A DNA stretch of 64,000 nucleotides from Chloroflexota bacterium (GCA_016234555.1 JACRBJ010000087.1:62001-126000), one strand, 5' to 3'. Shown: positions 7,936 through 17,750, counted from the stretch's first letter. Numbers and translations are program-made. Notes: generated by a model from the letters alone, not told the origin.

Positions 7936-9843
7936 TTATGCGGGCAGATATTCCGCCGCCCACTCGACATCGTGCTTCTTGAGCGTTTCGGGGGTCGGCA
8001 CGCCGTCGGGAGTCCAGCCAGCCATCTTGTAGTATTGCTCGATGGCGGTGTCCACTTCCTCGTGAGTCAGGGCGAAGCCAGCCGTGGGACCTGTCCCAGT
8101 CAGTTGCTTGAAGAACTTCTTGGGCAATTTATCATCCTTGCGACCAAAGCCTTCGCGGGCATTGAAGGTGCGAAAGAGGTTTAGGCGGCGGCGTCCGACT
8201 TCCATCAATTCGTCCATGGTCAAATCCCAGCCTGTGACCGCCTTCATCATTGCCAGGGTGTCCTTGGGATCGTAAAGCGTCCAGGTGGGACCGAAGACAA
8301 ACTGGCAGAGTTCGGCGGAATCCATCATCGAGTAGAAGACTTCGGTCTCGTACCCGAAGCGGACTTTTTCCTCGGTGAGGCTGTAGGCGGGCTGCGGCGA
8401 ACCAAGCCCAATCTGCTTCAAGCGGTCGAGGTTGAAATCGCCGATGCCTTCCTCGTAGTATGGATCGTGCTCGCTGGATTGGTGATCCGCGCCGAAGGGA
8501 TTGACGGCATAGATCAACGCCAGGCTGCGCTTGGCTTGAGGCATGTGCGCTGGGGCTTCCGCGCCCTTGACCGTGACCAGACATTCGTCCGCGCCGTTGC
8601 CCCAGACTTTGGCGACGCGCTCCGAGCCCTGCCCAAGCAGTTTGCCGAGCGGCGTGCTGGCAGTGACAATTTGATTCAGTACTTCGAGCATGGCTTCGGC
8701 ATTGCCGAACTTGAGTTCGATGCCGCCCGTCTGCTCCTTGGTGATGATGCCCTTTTCGTAGCATTCCATCGCGAAGGCAATCGTCGCGCCGCAGGCGATG
8801 GTGTCCACCGCATACTCGTTGCAGATTTGATTTGCCATCGAAACCGCCGCGAGGCTGTCAATGCCGCAGTAGGAGCCGAAGGTGCCGAGGGTTTCGTATT
8901 CGGGTCCGCCGTAGCGTGGATCGACTTTGTAGGGACCTTCATTGATTTCGACCACGCGCTTGCATTTGACCACGCAGGCGAAGCAGGTATCGCGTTCCTT
9001 CAAAATGGTCTCCGCCATCTTTTCGCCGCTGAGTGGGTCACAGCCTTCGAATTGGCCTTCGTTGTAATTGCGGGTGGGGTACGTCCCGATGGTGTTGTTG
9101 AACAATACCACCACTGCCGTGCCAAACTTGGCAAGCCCGTCCATGTCGCCGTTCTCGGGGAGGATTTTCACGCCGTTACGATTCAATTCGGTCAGCGATT
9201 TCTGGTCGGCAACATTGACCTTGTGCGCGCCATGCACGGCAATCGCCTTGAGATTCTTGGATGCCATCACGCGCCCCATGCCCGTGCGCCCGTTGTGGCG
9301 GTTGGACATGGAAACAAGGGTCGAAAACAGCACGCCGTTTTCCGCGCCCATGCCGTGTTGTAGGATTTCCGCTTTCGGGTGAACTTCTGTGTGCAGAATA
9401 TCGTCCACTTCCCCCGTCTTCCTGCCCATCAAATGCGCCGCGTCGCGCAGTTCGGGTTTGCCATCCACAATCGCAAGATACACAGGCTTGGACGATTTGC
9501 CCCTGACGACGATACCGTCGAAGCCCGTAAACTTCAACTGGGCTGGGAAAAATCCGCCACTTTGCGAATCGCCGATGCCGCCGCTGATGGGGGATTTGGC
9601 ATTTACGTTCAATCGGCTCTGTCCCGAAATCGCTGCTCCCGTTGTCACACCAGCCATCAGCGTCAAAACATTTTCAGGACCAAGCGGGTCCGCGCCCTTT
9701 GGCACTTCACGCAGGATGTAATACATCCCCATTGCGCTTCCGCCGAAATACTTGCGATAGAAAGCCTCCTGCGGCTCCTCCACCGTCAACGCCCCTTTCG
9801 TCAAATCCACGTGCAGAATCTTACCGATATAACCGTTGGGCAT
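7936..9843 (-). CDS. Aldehyde:ferredoxin oxidoreductase family protein (AOR 2)
   Basis: A 635-residue AOR-family protein. The N-terminus MPNGYIGKILHVDLTKG is typical, followed by GGSAMGMYYI and SPISGGIGDSQSGGFF in the pterin-binding domain. The [4Fe-4S] ligands are visible as CFACVVKC (C-x2-C-x3-C, near residues 286-293), and the distal cysteine is probably the one in DSAELCQFVFG in the C-terminal domain. It is longer than AOR 1 and clearly a different subfamily, so the two are not a recent duplication. Its neighbours are a small conserved-looking ORF upstream and a GabT-like aminotransferase downstream. Expected reaction: oxidation of an aldehyde (or reverse reduction of an acid) with ferredoxin; the substrate is unknown. 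Confidence 0.88.
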   Translation of the reverse strand: MPNGYIGKILHVDLTKGALTVEEPQEAFYRKYFGGSAMGMYYILREVPKGADPLGPENVLTLMAGVTTGAAISGQSRLNVNAKSPISGGIGDSQSGGFFPAQLKFTGFDGIVVRGKSSKPVYLAIVDGKPELRDAAHLMGRKTGEVDDILHTEVHPKAEILQHGMGAENGVLFSTLVSMSNRHNGRTGMGRVMASKNLKAIAVHGAHKVNVADQKSLTELNRNGVKILPENGDMDGLAKFGTAVVVLFNNTIGTYPTRNYNEGQFEGCDPLSGEKMAETILKERDTCFACVVKCKRVVEINEGPYKVDPRYGGPEYETLGTFGSYCGIDSLAAVSMANQICNEYAVDTIACGATIAFAMECYEKGIITKEQTGGIELKFGNAEAMLEVLNQIVTASTPLGKLLGQGSERVAKVWGNGADECLVTVKGAEAPAHMPQAKRSLALIYAVNPFGADHQSSEHDPYYEEGIGDFNLDRLKQIGLGSPQPAYSLTEEKVRFGYETEVFYSMMDSAELCQFVFGPTWTLYDPKDTLAMMKAVTGWDLTMDELMEVGRRRLNLFRTFNAREGFGRKDDKLPKKFFKQLTGTGPTAGFALTHEEVDTAIEQYYKMAGWTPDGVPTPETLKKHDVEWAAEYLPA

Positions 9844-10014
9844 TTCGTCCTCCTGATTGGGATTTGTGAATGTTATTGTAATTATACGATTGCGAACGAC
9901 TTATGGCAACAATTTTTTTCCGAAATCAACATGAAGAAAATGCTTAAGCGACTTTTCGGATATAAATCGCCTAAATCGTTTCCCATCTGACAATTGGTTC
10001 CGTTCCGAAGGGCC

Positions 10015-10215
10015 TTATTCGTCCTTCAAGGCATCTTCCCCGACCTTGGGCTTGGAACCAATCTCGACCAATTGCACCTGCACCTGATAGCGCTTCTCGC
10101 CGATTTGGATTTTGCCCATGCCAAAGAATCCCCGCGACCCCGTCTTGAAGAGTTTTTCAGCAGCCTGCAAAATCCCGACCACTTTGTCGTTTTCCTTGAT
10201 TTCCACTGAGAGCAT
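10015..10215 (-). CDS. Small hypothetical protein upstream of AOR 2
   Basis: A 66-residue protein I do not recognise. It has an AAGGAG ribosome-binding site 7 bases before the ATG. The sequence is mostly beta-strand-like (MLSVEIKENDKVVGIL, then GKIQIGEKRYQVQVQLVEIG) with a charged tail. It lacks the C-terminal Gly-Gly of MoaD/ThiS sulfur carriers, so a pterin-sulfur-carrier role is not supported. Its place between the permease and the AOR gene on the same strand suggests it is translated with them. An alternative is an accessory or scaffold peptide for the oxidoreductase. Confidence 0.6.
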   Translation of the reverse strand: MLSVEIKENDKVVGILQAAEKLFKTGSRGFFGMGKIQIGEKRYQVQVQLVEIGSKPKVGEDALKDE

Positions 10216-10319
10216 GAGGTTTCTCCTTTTTTGATTGATTCTATCATCCTGTCAAAAATCGGGATACGCAACAGAGTGTCACGCATCCCGATCTTATAAA
10301 GGTTCGAAGACGAAAAGGA

Positions 10320-11924
10320 TTATTCTTCTTCCGCCGACTGCTCGAACGGATCGACATCCGGGACGCCGGGTTTATAAATCATGCGGATGGGGAAGTACAG
10401 CACTCCACCCACTGCCATTAAAGCCAGCGCGACGCCGATGGAACCCCAACCCGCTTCGACAATCTGGCTGTAGAAGGCAATCAGGATAATGCCAGCCAAG
10501 CTCACCGAAGCAACGACCAATCCAGCCATTCCGCCGGGGACTTTTGTGCGCGGGCGGTCAGGTTCAGTGCGGCGCAAAACCCACAGCGCGGCAATTTCAG
10601 CCAGCACCACCAGCAATTGCAGGAACACATCGGCGACCACAAGGAACTCGAAGGCGTTGGTGGCGAAGATGGTGTAGATGACGCTCACCACCAAAATGGC
10701 AACGTAGGGCGATCCATGCTTTGGGTGAACCTTGACCATCCAGCGCGGGAACATACCGTCTTCAGCAAGGGCAAACGGAACGCGGCTGCCGCCGAGGCTG
10801 TTGCCGATGAAAAGGCCGGTCATCGAAAGCACGGCTGAAATCGTCAAGATCGTCACAAGGAATATTGCCAGTGGAGATTCCGTACTGCCAGTCAGTTTAC
10901 CAGCAACTGCCTGTCCAATTTGCGGAAATTCCCAGCCTGTGGCATCGGAGGAACCGGAAACACCCCAACCATCAATCTGTTCAGCAGAAACGCCATAGCC
11001 TTCAACGTCGGCGACAATGCCAACTTCCTCATCGCTAGCTTCAATACCCCACACAGCATAACGGCCATCCTCACCAGCGCCGCCATACAAACCACCAATC
11101 ACTGGCAGTGAGTAGGTCAAAATTGCCAGAACGAGCACGATCACCATCGCGCGCGGGTAGTTCTTGCGCGGCTCGACCACTTCGTCACCCGCAGCGGAAG
11201 GCAATTCCCACCCCATGTAGTTCCACATTACTACAAAAAGGCCGGTGCTGAAAGCGGCTGTCAACGAGCCGAAGTTAACTCCTTCGCCGCCGGGCAGGAA
11301 GGGGAGGGATACCGTTACACCCGATTTGAACCAGGCGTAGAATCCCAGGGCAGCCAAAATCATCAACGGGATGATCATGAAGACGCCAAGCGAATTGGTG
11401 AACAAACCAGTGACTCGAGAGCCGCGGATTTGAAGCCAGGCGACAAACCAAATCATCACCACCGCCACCAGCCACTGCAAAAAGCTCGCCGGAAGCTCAA
11501 TCCCAAAGAGCATGGTACCAGTGTCCAGTGCAGGAATGAACGCGCTCAAGTACAACGCGGCAAACACTGGATAGATGGAGACATCCAGCCAGGATACCAC
11601 CCAGTTATTCCAACCCGCCAGAAAGCCGGCAAAAGGACCGAAGGCGCGTTTGATCCAGTGGTAATATCCGCCCTGGGCGGGCATCATGGTCTGAAGTTCC
11701 TGCACAATCAATAGATTAGGCAGGCTGAAAATGATGGGAGTCAAGGCAATCAACAAGAGCGCCAGACCGGGACCCGCGTACCCAACCAGCGGCTCGATAC
11801 CAAAAGACCCGCCGCAGACTGTGAAATAAATCAAGCCTGTGAGCGGAATCAAGGTCAACCCGCGCTTGAGCTTCTTTGCCTCGCGCTCGATGGCGACAGC
11901 GCCATTTCCATTGTTCTGAGACAT
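10320..11924 (-). CDS. APC-superfamily amino acid permease
   Basis: A 534-residue integral membrane transporter with about 12 hydrophobic segments. The N-terminal region (LTLIPLTGLIYFTVCGGSFGIE) contains the glycine-rich TM1 break that binds the amino-acid backbone in APC transporters. An acidic, soluble insert of roughly 60 residues (about 285-350, containing GVSAEQIDGWGVSGSSDATG) lies between two membrane segments and is unusual for the family; it may be an extracellular loop. The C-terminus is acidic (PFEQSAEEE). Its position in a cluster with aminotransferases, a dehydrogenase and an Lrp-type regulator suggests it imports the amino acid catabolised there. Substrate specificity is unknown. 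Confidence 0.85.
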   Translation of the reverse strand: MSQNNGNGAVAIEREAKKLKRGLTLIPLTGLIYFTVCGGSFGIEPLVGYAGPGLALLLIALTPIIFSLPNLLIVQELQTMMPAQGGYYHWIKRAFGPFAGFLAGWNNWVVSWLDVSIYPVFAALYLSAFIPALDTGTMLFGIELPASFLQWLVAVVMIWFVAWLQIRGSRVTGLFTNSLGVFMIIPLMILAALGFYAWFKSGVTVSLPFLPGGEGVNFGSLTAAFSTGLFVVMWNYMGWELPSAAGDEVVEPRKNYPRAMVIVLVLAILTYSLPVIGGLYGGAGEDGRYAVWGIEASDEEVGIVADVEGYGVSAEQIDGWGVSGSSDATGWEFPQIGQAVAGKLTGSTESPLAIFLVTILTISAVLSMTGLFIGNSLGGSRVPFALAEDGMFPRWMVKVHPKHGSPYVAILVVSVIYTIFATNAFEFLVVADVFLQLLVVLAEIAALWVLRRTEPDRPRTKVPGGMAGLVVASVSLAGIILIAFYSQIVEAGWGSIGVALALMAVGGVLYFPIRMIYKPGVPDVDPFEQSAEEE

Positions 11925-12012
11925 CTTTTTTCTTCCTCCGTTTTCCTTTGAGATTTTTAAATTATACCCCCCGCCCTTTTACAGGCAGGGGGGAATTTCA
12001 AAACTCAGGCGT

Positions 12013-13215
12013 TTACATTTCCTTGATCCCGTAGGGGAAGCCGTAGTCAGCCATTTTCTCCATGAACGGATCGGGCGGGAAGGCTTCGGGTCCCAAAACA
12101 CCAACACCCTTCCAGACGCCATGCTCGATCAAATCCATGGCGATGACGGCGCTGAAAGCGGTTTGCGCCACCACAGCCTGACAACCCCAGGTCTTCATGC
12201 AATCTTTATTATCCGCAACCTGGTAGAGATAGACCTGGCGCTCCCTGCCATCCTTCTTCCCCTTGACCCAGGTGCCAGCACAGGTCTTGCCGGACATCTT
12301 GTCACCCAAATAGGCGGGATCGGGCAGACAGGCGGCAACCACATCGCGTGGAGCGACCTTGACACCCTTGACGTTGATCTTTTCCTTGTTGTCGAGTCCG
12401 AGCATGTGCAGAGTCTTGAGCACGCCGATGAACTGGTCGCCAAGTCCATACTTGAAGGTGGCGCGTTTGGTCTTGACCCAGCGCGGCATGAGCAGGACTT
12501 CCTCGTGCTCCACATTGACCACTTCCACAGGTCCGATTTCGGGGAAGTCAAAAGTTTCAGGCTCGGAGAAGGGCGCGGTTGTGAACCAGCCTTTGTCCTT
12601 TTCCCAAACCACGGGTGGGTTGAGGCATTCTTCGATGGTAGTCCAGATGGAGAAATTGGGGGCGAATTCATAGCCCTCGATCTCGATGTTCGCGCCATCG
12701 CGGATGCCGAGTTCCTCGATTTCATCGAAGAGATGTTCCTGCGCGTAACGGGCAAAGACGTCTGCCATGCCGGGTTCGACACCACAACCGACGATTGCGA
12801 GCAATTTCTTCTTTTGCCAGTCCTTGGCTTTCTTGAACTGGTAATCTCCCAGTTTGACGCCGCACTTGTTGAATGGATCGGTCTTATGCGGCGTGGACAG
12901 GGTCATCGCCATGTCCATGTATTTCACGCCGACATCATACGCGGCATCGAAAATTTGCTCATTGAAGATTGGGTCGACCGCGTTCATGATCAGGTCAACC
13001 TTGTATTTCTTCGCAAGCTTGACGATTTCTGACTTCTTGCTTGCATCTATGAATTCAACGGGGAATCTTTTATTCTGACGGAGTTTCTTTTGAACCTCCT
13101 TGGCGCGTTTGACGTTGTAGTCGGTCAGCACCATTTGTTCAATCCATGGGCGTTGCTTTGCCATTACTGCAATCGCCTCTCCCACACCACCAACACCGAC
13201 GAGCAATACTTTCAT
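12013..13215 (-). CDS. Saccharopine dehydrogenase family protein
   Basis: A 400-residue NAD(P)-dependent enzyme with the N-terminal Rossmann motif MKVLLVGVGGVGEAIAV (GxGxxG) and a C-terminal catalytic/dimerisation region beginning near residue 140 (IVGCGVEPGMADVFARYA). This pattern is shared by saccharopine dehydrogenases, lysine 6-dehydrogenase and related amino-acid dehydrogenases. Given the neighbouring permease, aminotransferases and Lrp regulator, an oxidative deamination step on a basic amino acid such as lysine is plausible but not proven. The spacing to the permease is ~90 bp, and to the regulator upstream ~100 bp. All are on the minus strand. Confidence 0.82.
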   Translation of the reverse strand: MKVLLVGVGGVGEAIAVMAKQRPWIEQMVLTDYNVKRAKEVQKKLRQNKRFPVEFIDASKKSEIVKLAKKYKVDLIMNAVDPIFNEQIFDAAYDVGVKYMDMAMTLSTPHKTDPFNKCGVKLGDYQFKKAKDWQKKKLLAIVGCGVEPGMADVFARYAQEHLFDEIEELGIRDGANIEIEGYEFAPNFSIWTTIEECLNPPVVWEKDKGWFTTAPFSEPETFDFPEIGPVEVVNVEHEEVLLMPRWVKTKRATFKYGLGDQFIGVLKTLHMLGLDNKEKINVKGVKVAPRDVVAACLPDPAYLGDKMSGKTCAGTWVKGKKDGRERQVYLYQVADNKDCMKTWGCQAVVAQTAFSAVIAMDLIEHGVWKGVGVLGPEAFPPDPFMEKMADYGFPYGIKEM

Positions 13216-13314
13216 GATCTGTACTCCATTTTTGTTTTATAACTCGCACATCGCGGGTTAGAATGACAAGTGAAATGAAGAAAATCCTGCCACGTCAGGG
13301 TTGGACAGGATTCT

Positions 13315-13782
13315 CTAGAAATAAATTTCCTTCACAATCTTCAAATGGATAAAGGATTCGGTCTCGCGGATGCCTTCAACTTTTGCCAGTTTTTCGGTAA
13401 GGAATTTGAGCAGGTCTTCATGGTCGCGACAAAATACTTCGCAAATAATGTCATATCGTCCGCCAACCACCACCAGATAGACCACCTCATCGATTTGGGA
13501 GATTTCCTCGGCAATCTGCAACATCCTATGTCCATCGGTATGGATGCCAATTAGAGCCATCGTCCGCATCCCCATCATCAGCGGATTGGTCACCGCCACC
13601 ACCTTGAGGTAGCCAAGTTCCACAAGGCGGTTGTACCGCTGGCGGATCATGCCGGGGGAGACATTGAGTTTCTCGGCGATTTGGGCAAACGCCTCCCTGC
13701 CGTCCTTCCGCATGGCATCGATAATATACTGGTCTATATTATCGAGACGGCTGGCTTGATTGGTGCTGTTTGCGTTTTCCAT
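13315..13782 (-). CDS. Lrp/AsnC family transcriptional regulator
   Basis: A 155-residue regulator with the two usual parts. The N-terminal helix-turn-helix is at about residues 15-65 (IIDAMRKDGREAFAQIAEKL, then GMIRQRYNRLVELGYL), and a C-terminal RAM/ligand-binding domain spans about residues 75-150 (VVGGRYDIICEVFCRD). Lrp proteins are octamers or higher that sense amino acids and control transport and catabolism genes. As the first gene of the minus-strand cluster it probably controls the permease, dehydrogenase, aminotransferases and AORs downstream, and itself. That is inferred from position. Confidence 0.9.
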   Translation of the reverse strand: MENANSTNQASRLDNIDQYIIDAMRKDGREAFAQIAEKLNVSPGMIRQRYNRLVELGYLKVVAVTNPLMMGMRTMALIGIHTDGHRMLQIAEEISQIDEVVYLVVVGGRYDIICEVFCRDHEDLLKFLTEKLAKVEGIRETESFIHLKIVKEIYF

Positions 13783-14355
13783 TGATTTATTCTATTCCTT
13801 TTTTGTATGAAAGTCAATATATTTATGACGATTTGTTACTGATTTTGAAAAAAAATGCAAAACAGGCATTTTTCATGTAAACAATCGGAACATTTGCTGC
13901 GACCTCAATTGCAGCAGCCGCAGAACTGCTGCAGATTGTGTCTGGAAAAAAATTTCGACGTCATAAAATAATAAATCAAAAAGATAATTCGTGTCATATT
14001 TTAAGTATGACGCGAAAAAGCGTTTCACCTGGGTGGCAATAACGTATTGTTTTGGACGGTTACATGGCTGTGCAAAATCACAGTTGACGCTGACCTTTTT
14101 GTTGTGTATACTCCAGCAGGTTTTTTACATTGCTCCCGTTTGGGAAAAAGACTTGAAGATATTTCCACTTATTAGGGCAAAAAACTTGAACAAGGCGATT
14201 ATTCCTTTGGGAATAAGAGACGATTTTTTTGAAATTTTTACCAGGTAGTACTGCAAATCAATAATGTCCTTACCGGTTGTATTCAACGGCTTTTTGTACT
14301 CAGCAGAATCATTGTTTGAGTTATAAAAAATTTCAAAATTTGTTTCGGAGGTAGC
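13783..14355. other. Intergenic region between Lrp regulator and hppA
   Basis: About 570 bp of AT-rich DNA between divergently transcribed genes, without a convincing gene. A hairpin TGCAGCAG (13910-13917) / CTGCTGCA (13926-13933) sits inside an outer pair ACAATC/GATTGT (13881-13939). An open frame at 13991-14248 has unusual composition and no ribosome-binding site, so I do not call it. The hppA promoter proposed at 14084-14112 would give a leader of about 235 nt. Confidence 0.6.
14084..14112 (+). promoter_or_regulatory. Sigma-70-type promoter for hppA
   Basis: TTGACG (14084-14089) and TATACT (14107-14112) are separated by exactly 17 bp, close to the consensus. It points toward hppA, whose ATG is 244 bp downstream, leaving a long untranslated leader. 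Confidence 0.6.
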
Positions 14356-16680
14356 ATGGATATCCTTTGGTTAGGCAGTCGTCATGGCTTGAACGGCTTT
14401 GAACAGGTTGCCATTGTATTGGTTTTGGTCGCTGCATTTATCAGCCTTTTGTATGCCTGGTGGCTGCGCAGCACGGTGCTCAAGAAGGATAAAGGCACCG
14501 AGAAAATGCAGGAGATTTGGAACGCCATACGCGTCGGCGCTGATTCCTATCTGAGTCAACAACTCAAGACCATCCTGCCGCTAATTGGCGTTTTGACGGT
14601 GGTCATGTTCCTGAGCGTTTACGTTGTTCCACCCAGCCTCGAAGCTCGCGAAGAGTTTGAAGCTTTTGGCGAACAGGGCATCATCTTCATCATTGCAGTC
14701 GGACGCACCATTGCTTTTATCATGGGTGCGTCTTTTTCTTTAATCGTCGGTCAGTGGGGTATGCGCATGGCGGTGCAGGCAAATGTCCGCGTCGCTTCCG
14801 CTTCCCGTCGCAGCCTGAATGAATCCCTTTCCATCGCCTACTATGCGGGCACTTATACGGGAATGCTCACCGATGGTTTGGGCTTGCTTGGCGGCACGCT
14901 GATCTTCATCATCTTCGGTAAAGCCGCTCCCGATGCGCTGCTTGGCTTCGGCTTCGGCGGAACCCTCCTGGCGCTCTTTATGCGTGTGGGTGGCGGCATC
15001 TACACCAAAGCCGCGGACGTGGGTGCCGACCTCGTCGGTAAAGTTGAAAAGGACATCCCCGAAGATGATCCCCGAAATGCCGCCGTCATCGCCGACCTAG
15101 TGGGTGACAATGTGGGCGACTGCGCTGGTATGGCTGCTGACATCTTCGAGTCATATGAAGTGACGATCGTTTCGGGTTTGATCCTCGGCCTTGCCCTGGT
15201 TGCCATCACCGGCGACCTCAAGTGGATCGTGTACCCCCTCATCATCCGCGCCGTGGGTGTGATTTCCTCCATCATCGGAACGTTCACCGTGCCGATCTGG
15301 GAAAAGGTTAACCTGCCTTTGCTTGGCAAAGCCCATGACGCCGAAGAGGCGATGTTCCGTTCCTATGAAGTGTCAAGCATTTTCACCGTAACAATCTCCA
15401 TCTTCCTCGCCTGGCTGTATGCCAACGATTGGCGTCTTGCAGCCCTGACGGCGATTGGCGTGGGTTTGGCGGTGGCTTTCAATCCGCTCACTTCATACTT
15501 TACATCCACCAAGAAGGCTCCTGTCAAGGAAATTGTTGGTTCCACAAAAACAGGTCCCGCCACCACTATTCTTTCCGGTCTCTCTGTGGGTATGGAATCA
15601 AGTGTTTGGGCGTTGGTGGTAATTGCCGTAAGTTTCATCGCCGGCATCCTGCTCTATAGTGGTGATGGCGCCCAGTACGTACTTTATGCCATTGCCATGA
15701 TCGGTATCGGTATGCTCAGTCACACCGGTAACAACGTCGCCATGGACTCATACGGACCCATTTCCGACAATGCGAATGGCATTGGCGAAATGGCCTGGCA
15801 CGATATGGAAGACGAAAATACCTTGAAGGCCCGCCAGATTATGGCTGACCTGGACGCCGTCGGTAACACGACCAAAGCCATCACCAAGGGCGTGGCGATT
15901 GCGTCGGCGGTGATTGCGGCTGTTTCCCTGTTCGCCTCCTATATTACCGATGTGGGACGTGTGCAGACGCAACTCGGCATGGCGATCATGGACTCCATCC
16001 GTGTTTCGGATACCCGCGTGTTCGTCGGTTTGCTCCTCGGTGGAGCGCTGCCCTGGTTGTTCTCGTCGCTGTCCATCCGCGCCGTGAGCCGCGCTGCCGG
16101 ACAGATAGTCGAAGAAGTCCGCCGCCAGTTCAAGATTCCGGGCATTATGGAAGGTACCAAGACGCCCGACTATGCCCAGGTTGTGGGCATTTCCACCGCC
16201 TCGGCGCAAAAGGAACTTGTTCCGCTGGCGACAATTGCAGTGCTGATGCCATTGGTTGTGGGCTTGGTGTTGCAAGTGGAAGCGCTGGGCGGTTTCCTTG
16301 CAGGTATCATTCTCTCCGGCCAATTACTGGCGGTCTTTTTGTCCAATGCCGGTGGTGCATGGGACAATGCCAAAAAATCCATTGAGGATGAACCCCGCGA
16401 CCTGAAGAACAACACCGGTAAAGGGTCCGAACGTCACAAGGCTGGCGTGGTGGGTGACACGGTCGGCGACCCGATGAAGGATACCGCTGGTCCCGCTCTC
16501 AACCCAATGATTAAGGTTGCCAACCTGGTCTCCCTGCTGGCTGCGCCGATCATCGTCAAGTACCCGATGATGCGTGCTGACGGTTCGGTTAATATTGTTG
16601 TCGTCATTGTGGCAGTCGCTTTGCTCGCCGCCACAATCTGGGCGATTTCCCGCTCCAAGTCCCCTGTGAAGGAACTGTAG
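14356..16680 (+). CDS. hppA: Membrane-bound proton-translocating pyrophosphatase, K+-independent type
   Basis: A 774-residue protein with about 16 hydrophobic segments that hydrolyses pyrophosphate and pumps H+ (or Na+) across the membrane. The diagnostic substrate-binding region DVGADLVGKVEKDIPEDDPR lies at about residues 220-240, followed by NVGDCAGMAADIFESY, and a second acidic loop sits near the C-terminus (DTVGDPMKDTAGPALNP). The motif GNTTKAITKG near residues 503-512 has lysine where K+-dependent enzymes have alanine, which in this family marks K+-independent proton pumps. A GGAG ribosome-binding site precedes the ATG. The gene is monocistronic: it has its own promoter and is followed by a perfect hairpin terminator. 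Confidence 0.95.
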   Translation: MDILWLGSRHGLNGFEQVAIVLVLVAAFISLLYAWWLRSTVLKKDKGTEKMQEIWNAIRVGADSYLSQQLKTILPLIGVLTVVMFLSVYVVPPSLEAREEFEAFGEQGIIFIIAVGRTIAFIMGASFSLIVGQWGMRMAVQANVRVASASRRSLNESLSIAYYAGTYTGMLTDGLGLLGGTLIFIIFGKAAPDALLGFGFGGTLLALFMRVGGGIYTKAADVGADLVGKVEKDIPEDDPRNAAVIADLVGDNVGDCAGMAADIFESYEVTIVSGLILGLALVAITGDLKWIVYPLIIRAVGVISSIIGTFTVPIWEKVNLPLLGKAHDAEEAMFRSYEVSSIFTVTISIFLAWLYANDWRLAALTAIGVGLAVAFNPLTSYFTSTKKAPVKEIVGSTKTGPATTILSGLSVGMESSVWALVVIAVSFIAGILLYSGDGAQYVLYAIAMIGIGMLSHTGNNVAMDSYGPISDNANGIGEMAWHDMEDENTLKARQIMADLDAVGNTTKAITKGVAIASAVIAAVSLFASYITDVGRVQTQLGMAIMDSIRVSDTRVFVGLLLGGALPWLFSSLSIRAVSRAAGQIVEEVRRQFKIPGIMEGTKTPDYAQVVGISTASAQKELVPLATIAVLMPLVVGLVLQVEALGGFLAGIILSGQLLAVFLSNAGGAWDNAKKSIEDEPRDLKNNTGKGSERHKAGVVGDTVGDPMKDTAGPALNPMIKVANLVSLLAAPIIVKYPMMRADGSVNIVVVIVAVALLAATIWAISRSKSPVKEL

Positions 16681-16690
16681 TTAATTTTAG

Positions 16691-16728
16691 AATAAATAGA
16701 GCCTGTCGCAAGACAGGCTCTATTTATT
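16691..16728. terminator. Bidirectional terminator between hppA and glpX
   Basis: AATAAATAGAGCCTGTC pairs perfectly (17 bp) with GACAGGCTCTATTTATT around a GCAA tetraloop. Genes converge on it from both sides. Confidence 0.85.
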
Positions 16729-16743
16729 GTGGACCTTGTATGT

Positions 16744-17736
16744 TTAGTAACGGATCGAACTCAGGTTGTCCAGTTTTTCCTTGCTGTGTATGGCGTTGAT
16801 GCGTCGAATGGTTCCTGTCAGTCCGCGCACAACCAGACTCTCGGTTATGATGCGGTCGCCGTAATATCGCACACCCTTCAGTAGTTCGCCGTCTGTGATG
16901 CCGGTGGTTGCGAAGAACACATCCTCCGAGGAGACCAAATCGTCCATGGTCAACACCCGGTCGAAATCGTATCCTGCTTCACGTCCCCGCCGCAATTCGC
17001 TCTCATCACGCGCATGGAGTTTGCCTTGAATTTCACTGCCCATGGCGCGCAGGGCGCAGGCGGCGATGACGCCTTCAGGCGTACCGCCAATTCCCAGCAA
17101 AACATCCACACCCGAATCGGGCCAGGAGGTCATCAACGCGGCAGCCACATCGCCGTCAGGGATTTGGCGGATGCGAGCCCCAGCCTTGCGGATTTCAGAG
17201 ATCATTTCGTCGTGACGCGGGCGGTCAAGGATGATAGTGGTCAGGTCTTCGACGTTCTTGTCCTTGGCTTTGGCGATTGCCTTGAGATTGTCGACAATCG
17301 GCTTCTCGATGTCGATCACCCCTTTGGCTTCTGGGCCAACCGCCAGTTTGTTCATGTAAAGGAACGGTCCTGGGTTGAACATCGTGCCGCGAGGAGCAAG
17401 CGCCACCATTGCGAGCGAGTTTGAACGACCAAAAGCCAGGGGGCGGGTGCCGTCAACCGGATCAACGGCAACGTCCACGTCGGGGGACAAGCCGTTTCCC
17501 ACCTTCTCGCCGTTGAACAGCATTGGCGCGTTATCCTTTTCACCTTCCCCGATGACAATGACACCGTTCATGTCCAAAGTGCCGAGAACCAGACGCATTG
17601 CATTCACGGCAGCCTGGTCCGCGCCCTCTTTATCGCCGCGTCCCATGTAACGACCCGCAAGCATCGCCGCAGCTTCCGTGACTCGAGCCAGTTCAAGCGC
17701 AAGGTTGCGCGTAGGCGTAGCGCCAAGAACAGTCAT
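16744..17736 (-). CDS. glpX: Class II fructose-1,6-bisphosphatase
   Basis: 330 residues. It hydrolyses fructose 1,6-bisphosphate (or sedoheptulose bisphosphate) in gluconeogenesis. GEGEKDNAPMLFNGE and VDPVDGTRPLAFGRS hold the metal-binding acidic residues of the lithium-sensitive phosphatase fold, and LLGIGGTPEGVIAA is the usual C-terminal GlpX signature. I use the start at 17736, which has GGAGG 6 bases upstream and gives MTVLGATPTRNLALEL. The longer frame upstream is only cdsA read out of frame. It follows cdsA by 14 bp on the same strand, probably the last gene of the pyrH-frr-uppS-cdsA-glpX run. Confidence 0.92.
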   Translation of the reverse strand: MTVLGATPTRNLALELARVTEAAAMLAGRYMGRGDKEGADQAAVNAMRLVLGTLDMNGVIVIGEGEKDNAPMLFNGEKVGNGLSPDVDVAVDPVDGTRPLAFGRSNSLAMVALAPRGTMFNPGPFLYMNKLAVGPEAKGVIDIEKPIVDNLKAIAKAKDKNVEDLTTIILDRPRHDEMISEIRKAGARIRQIPDGDVAAALMTSWPDSGVDVLLGIGGTPEGVIAACALRAMGSEIQGKLHARDESELRRGREAGYDFDRVLTMDDLVSSEDVFFATTGITDGELLKGVRYYGDRIITESLVVRGLTGTIRRINAIHSKEKLDNLSSIRY

Positions 17737-17750
17737 TTTGCCTCCAAAAT

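Noticed and set aside
13991..14248. 85-codon open frame upstream of hppA
   Set aside because: No ribosome-binding site and it spans the proposed hppA promoter; composition is that of intergenic DNA.
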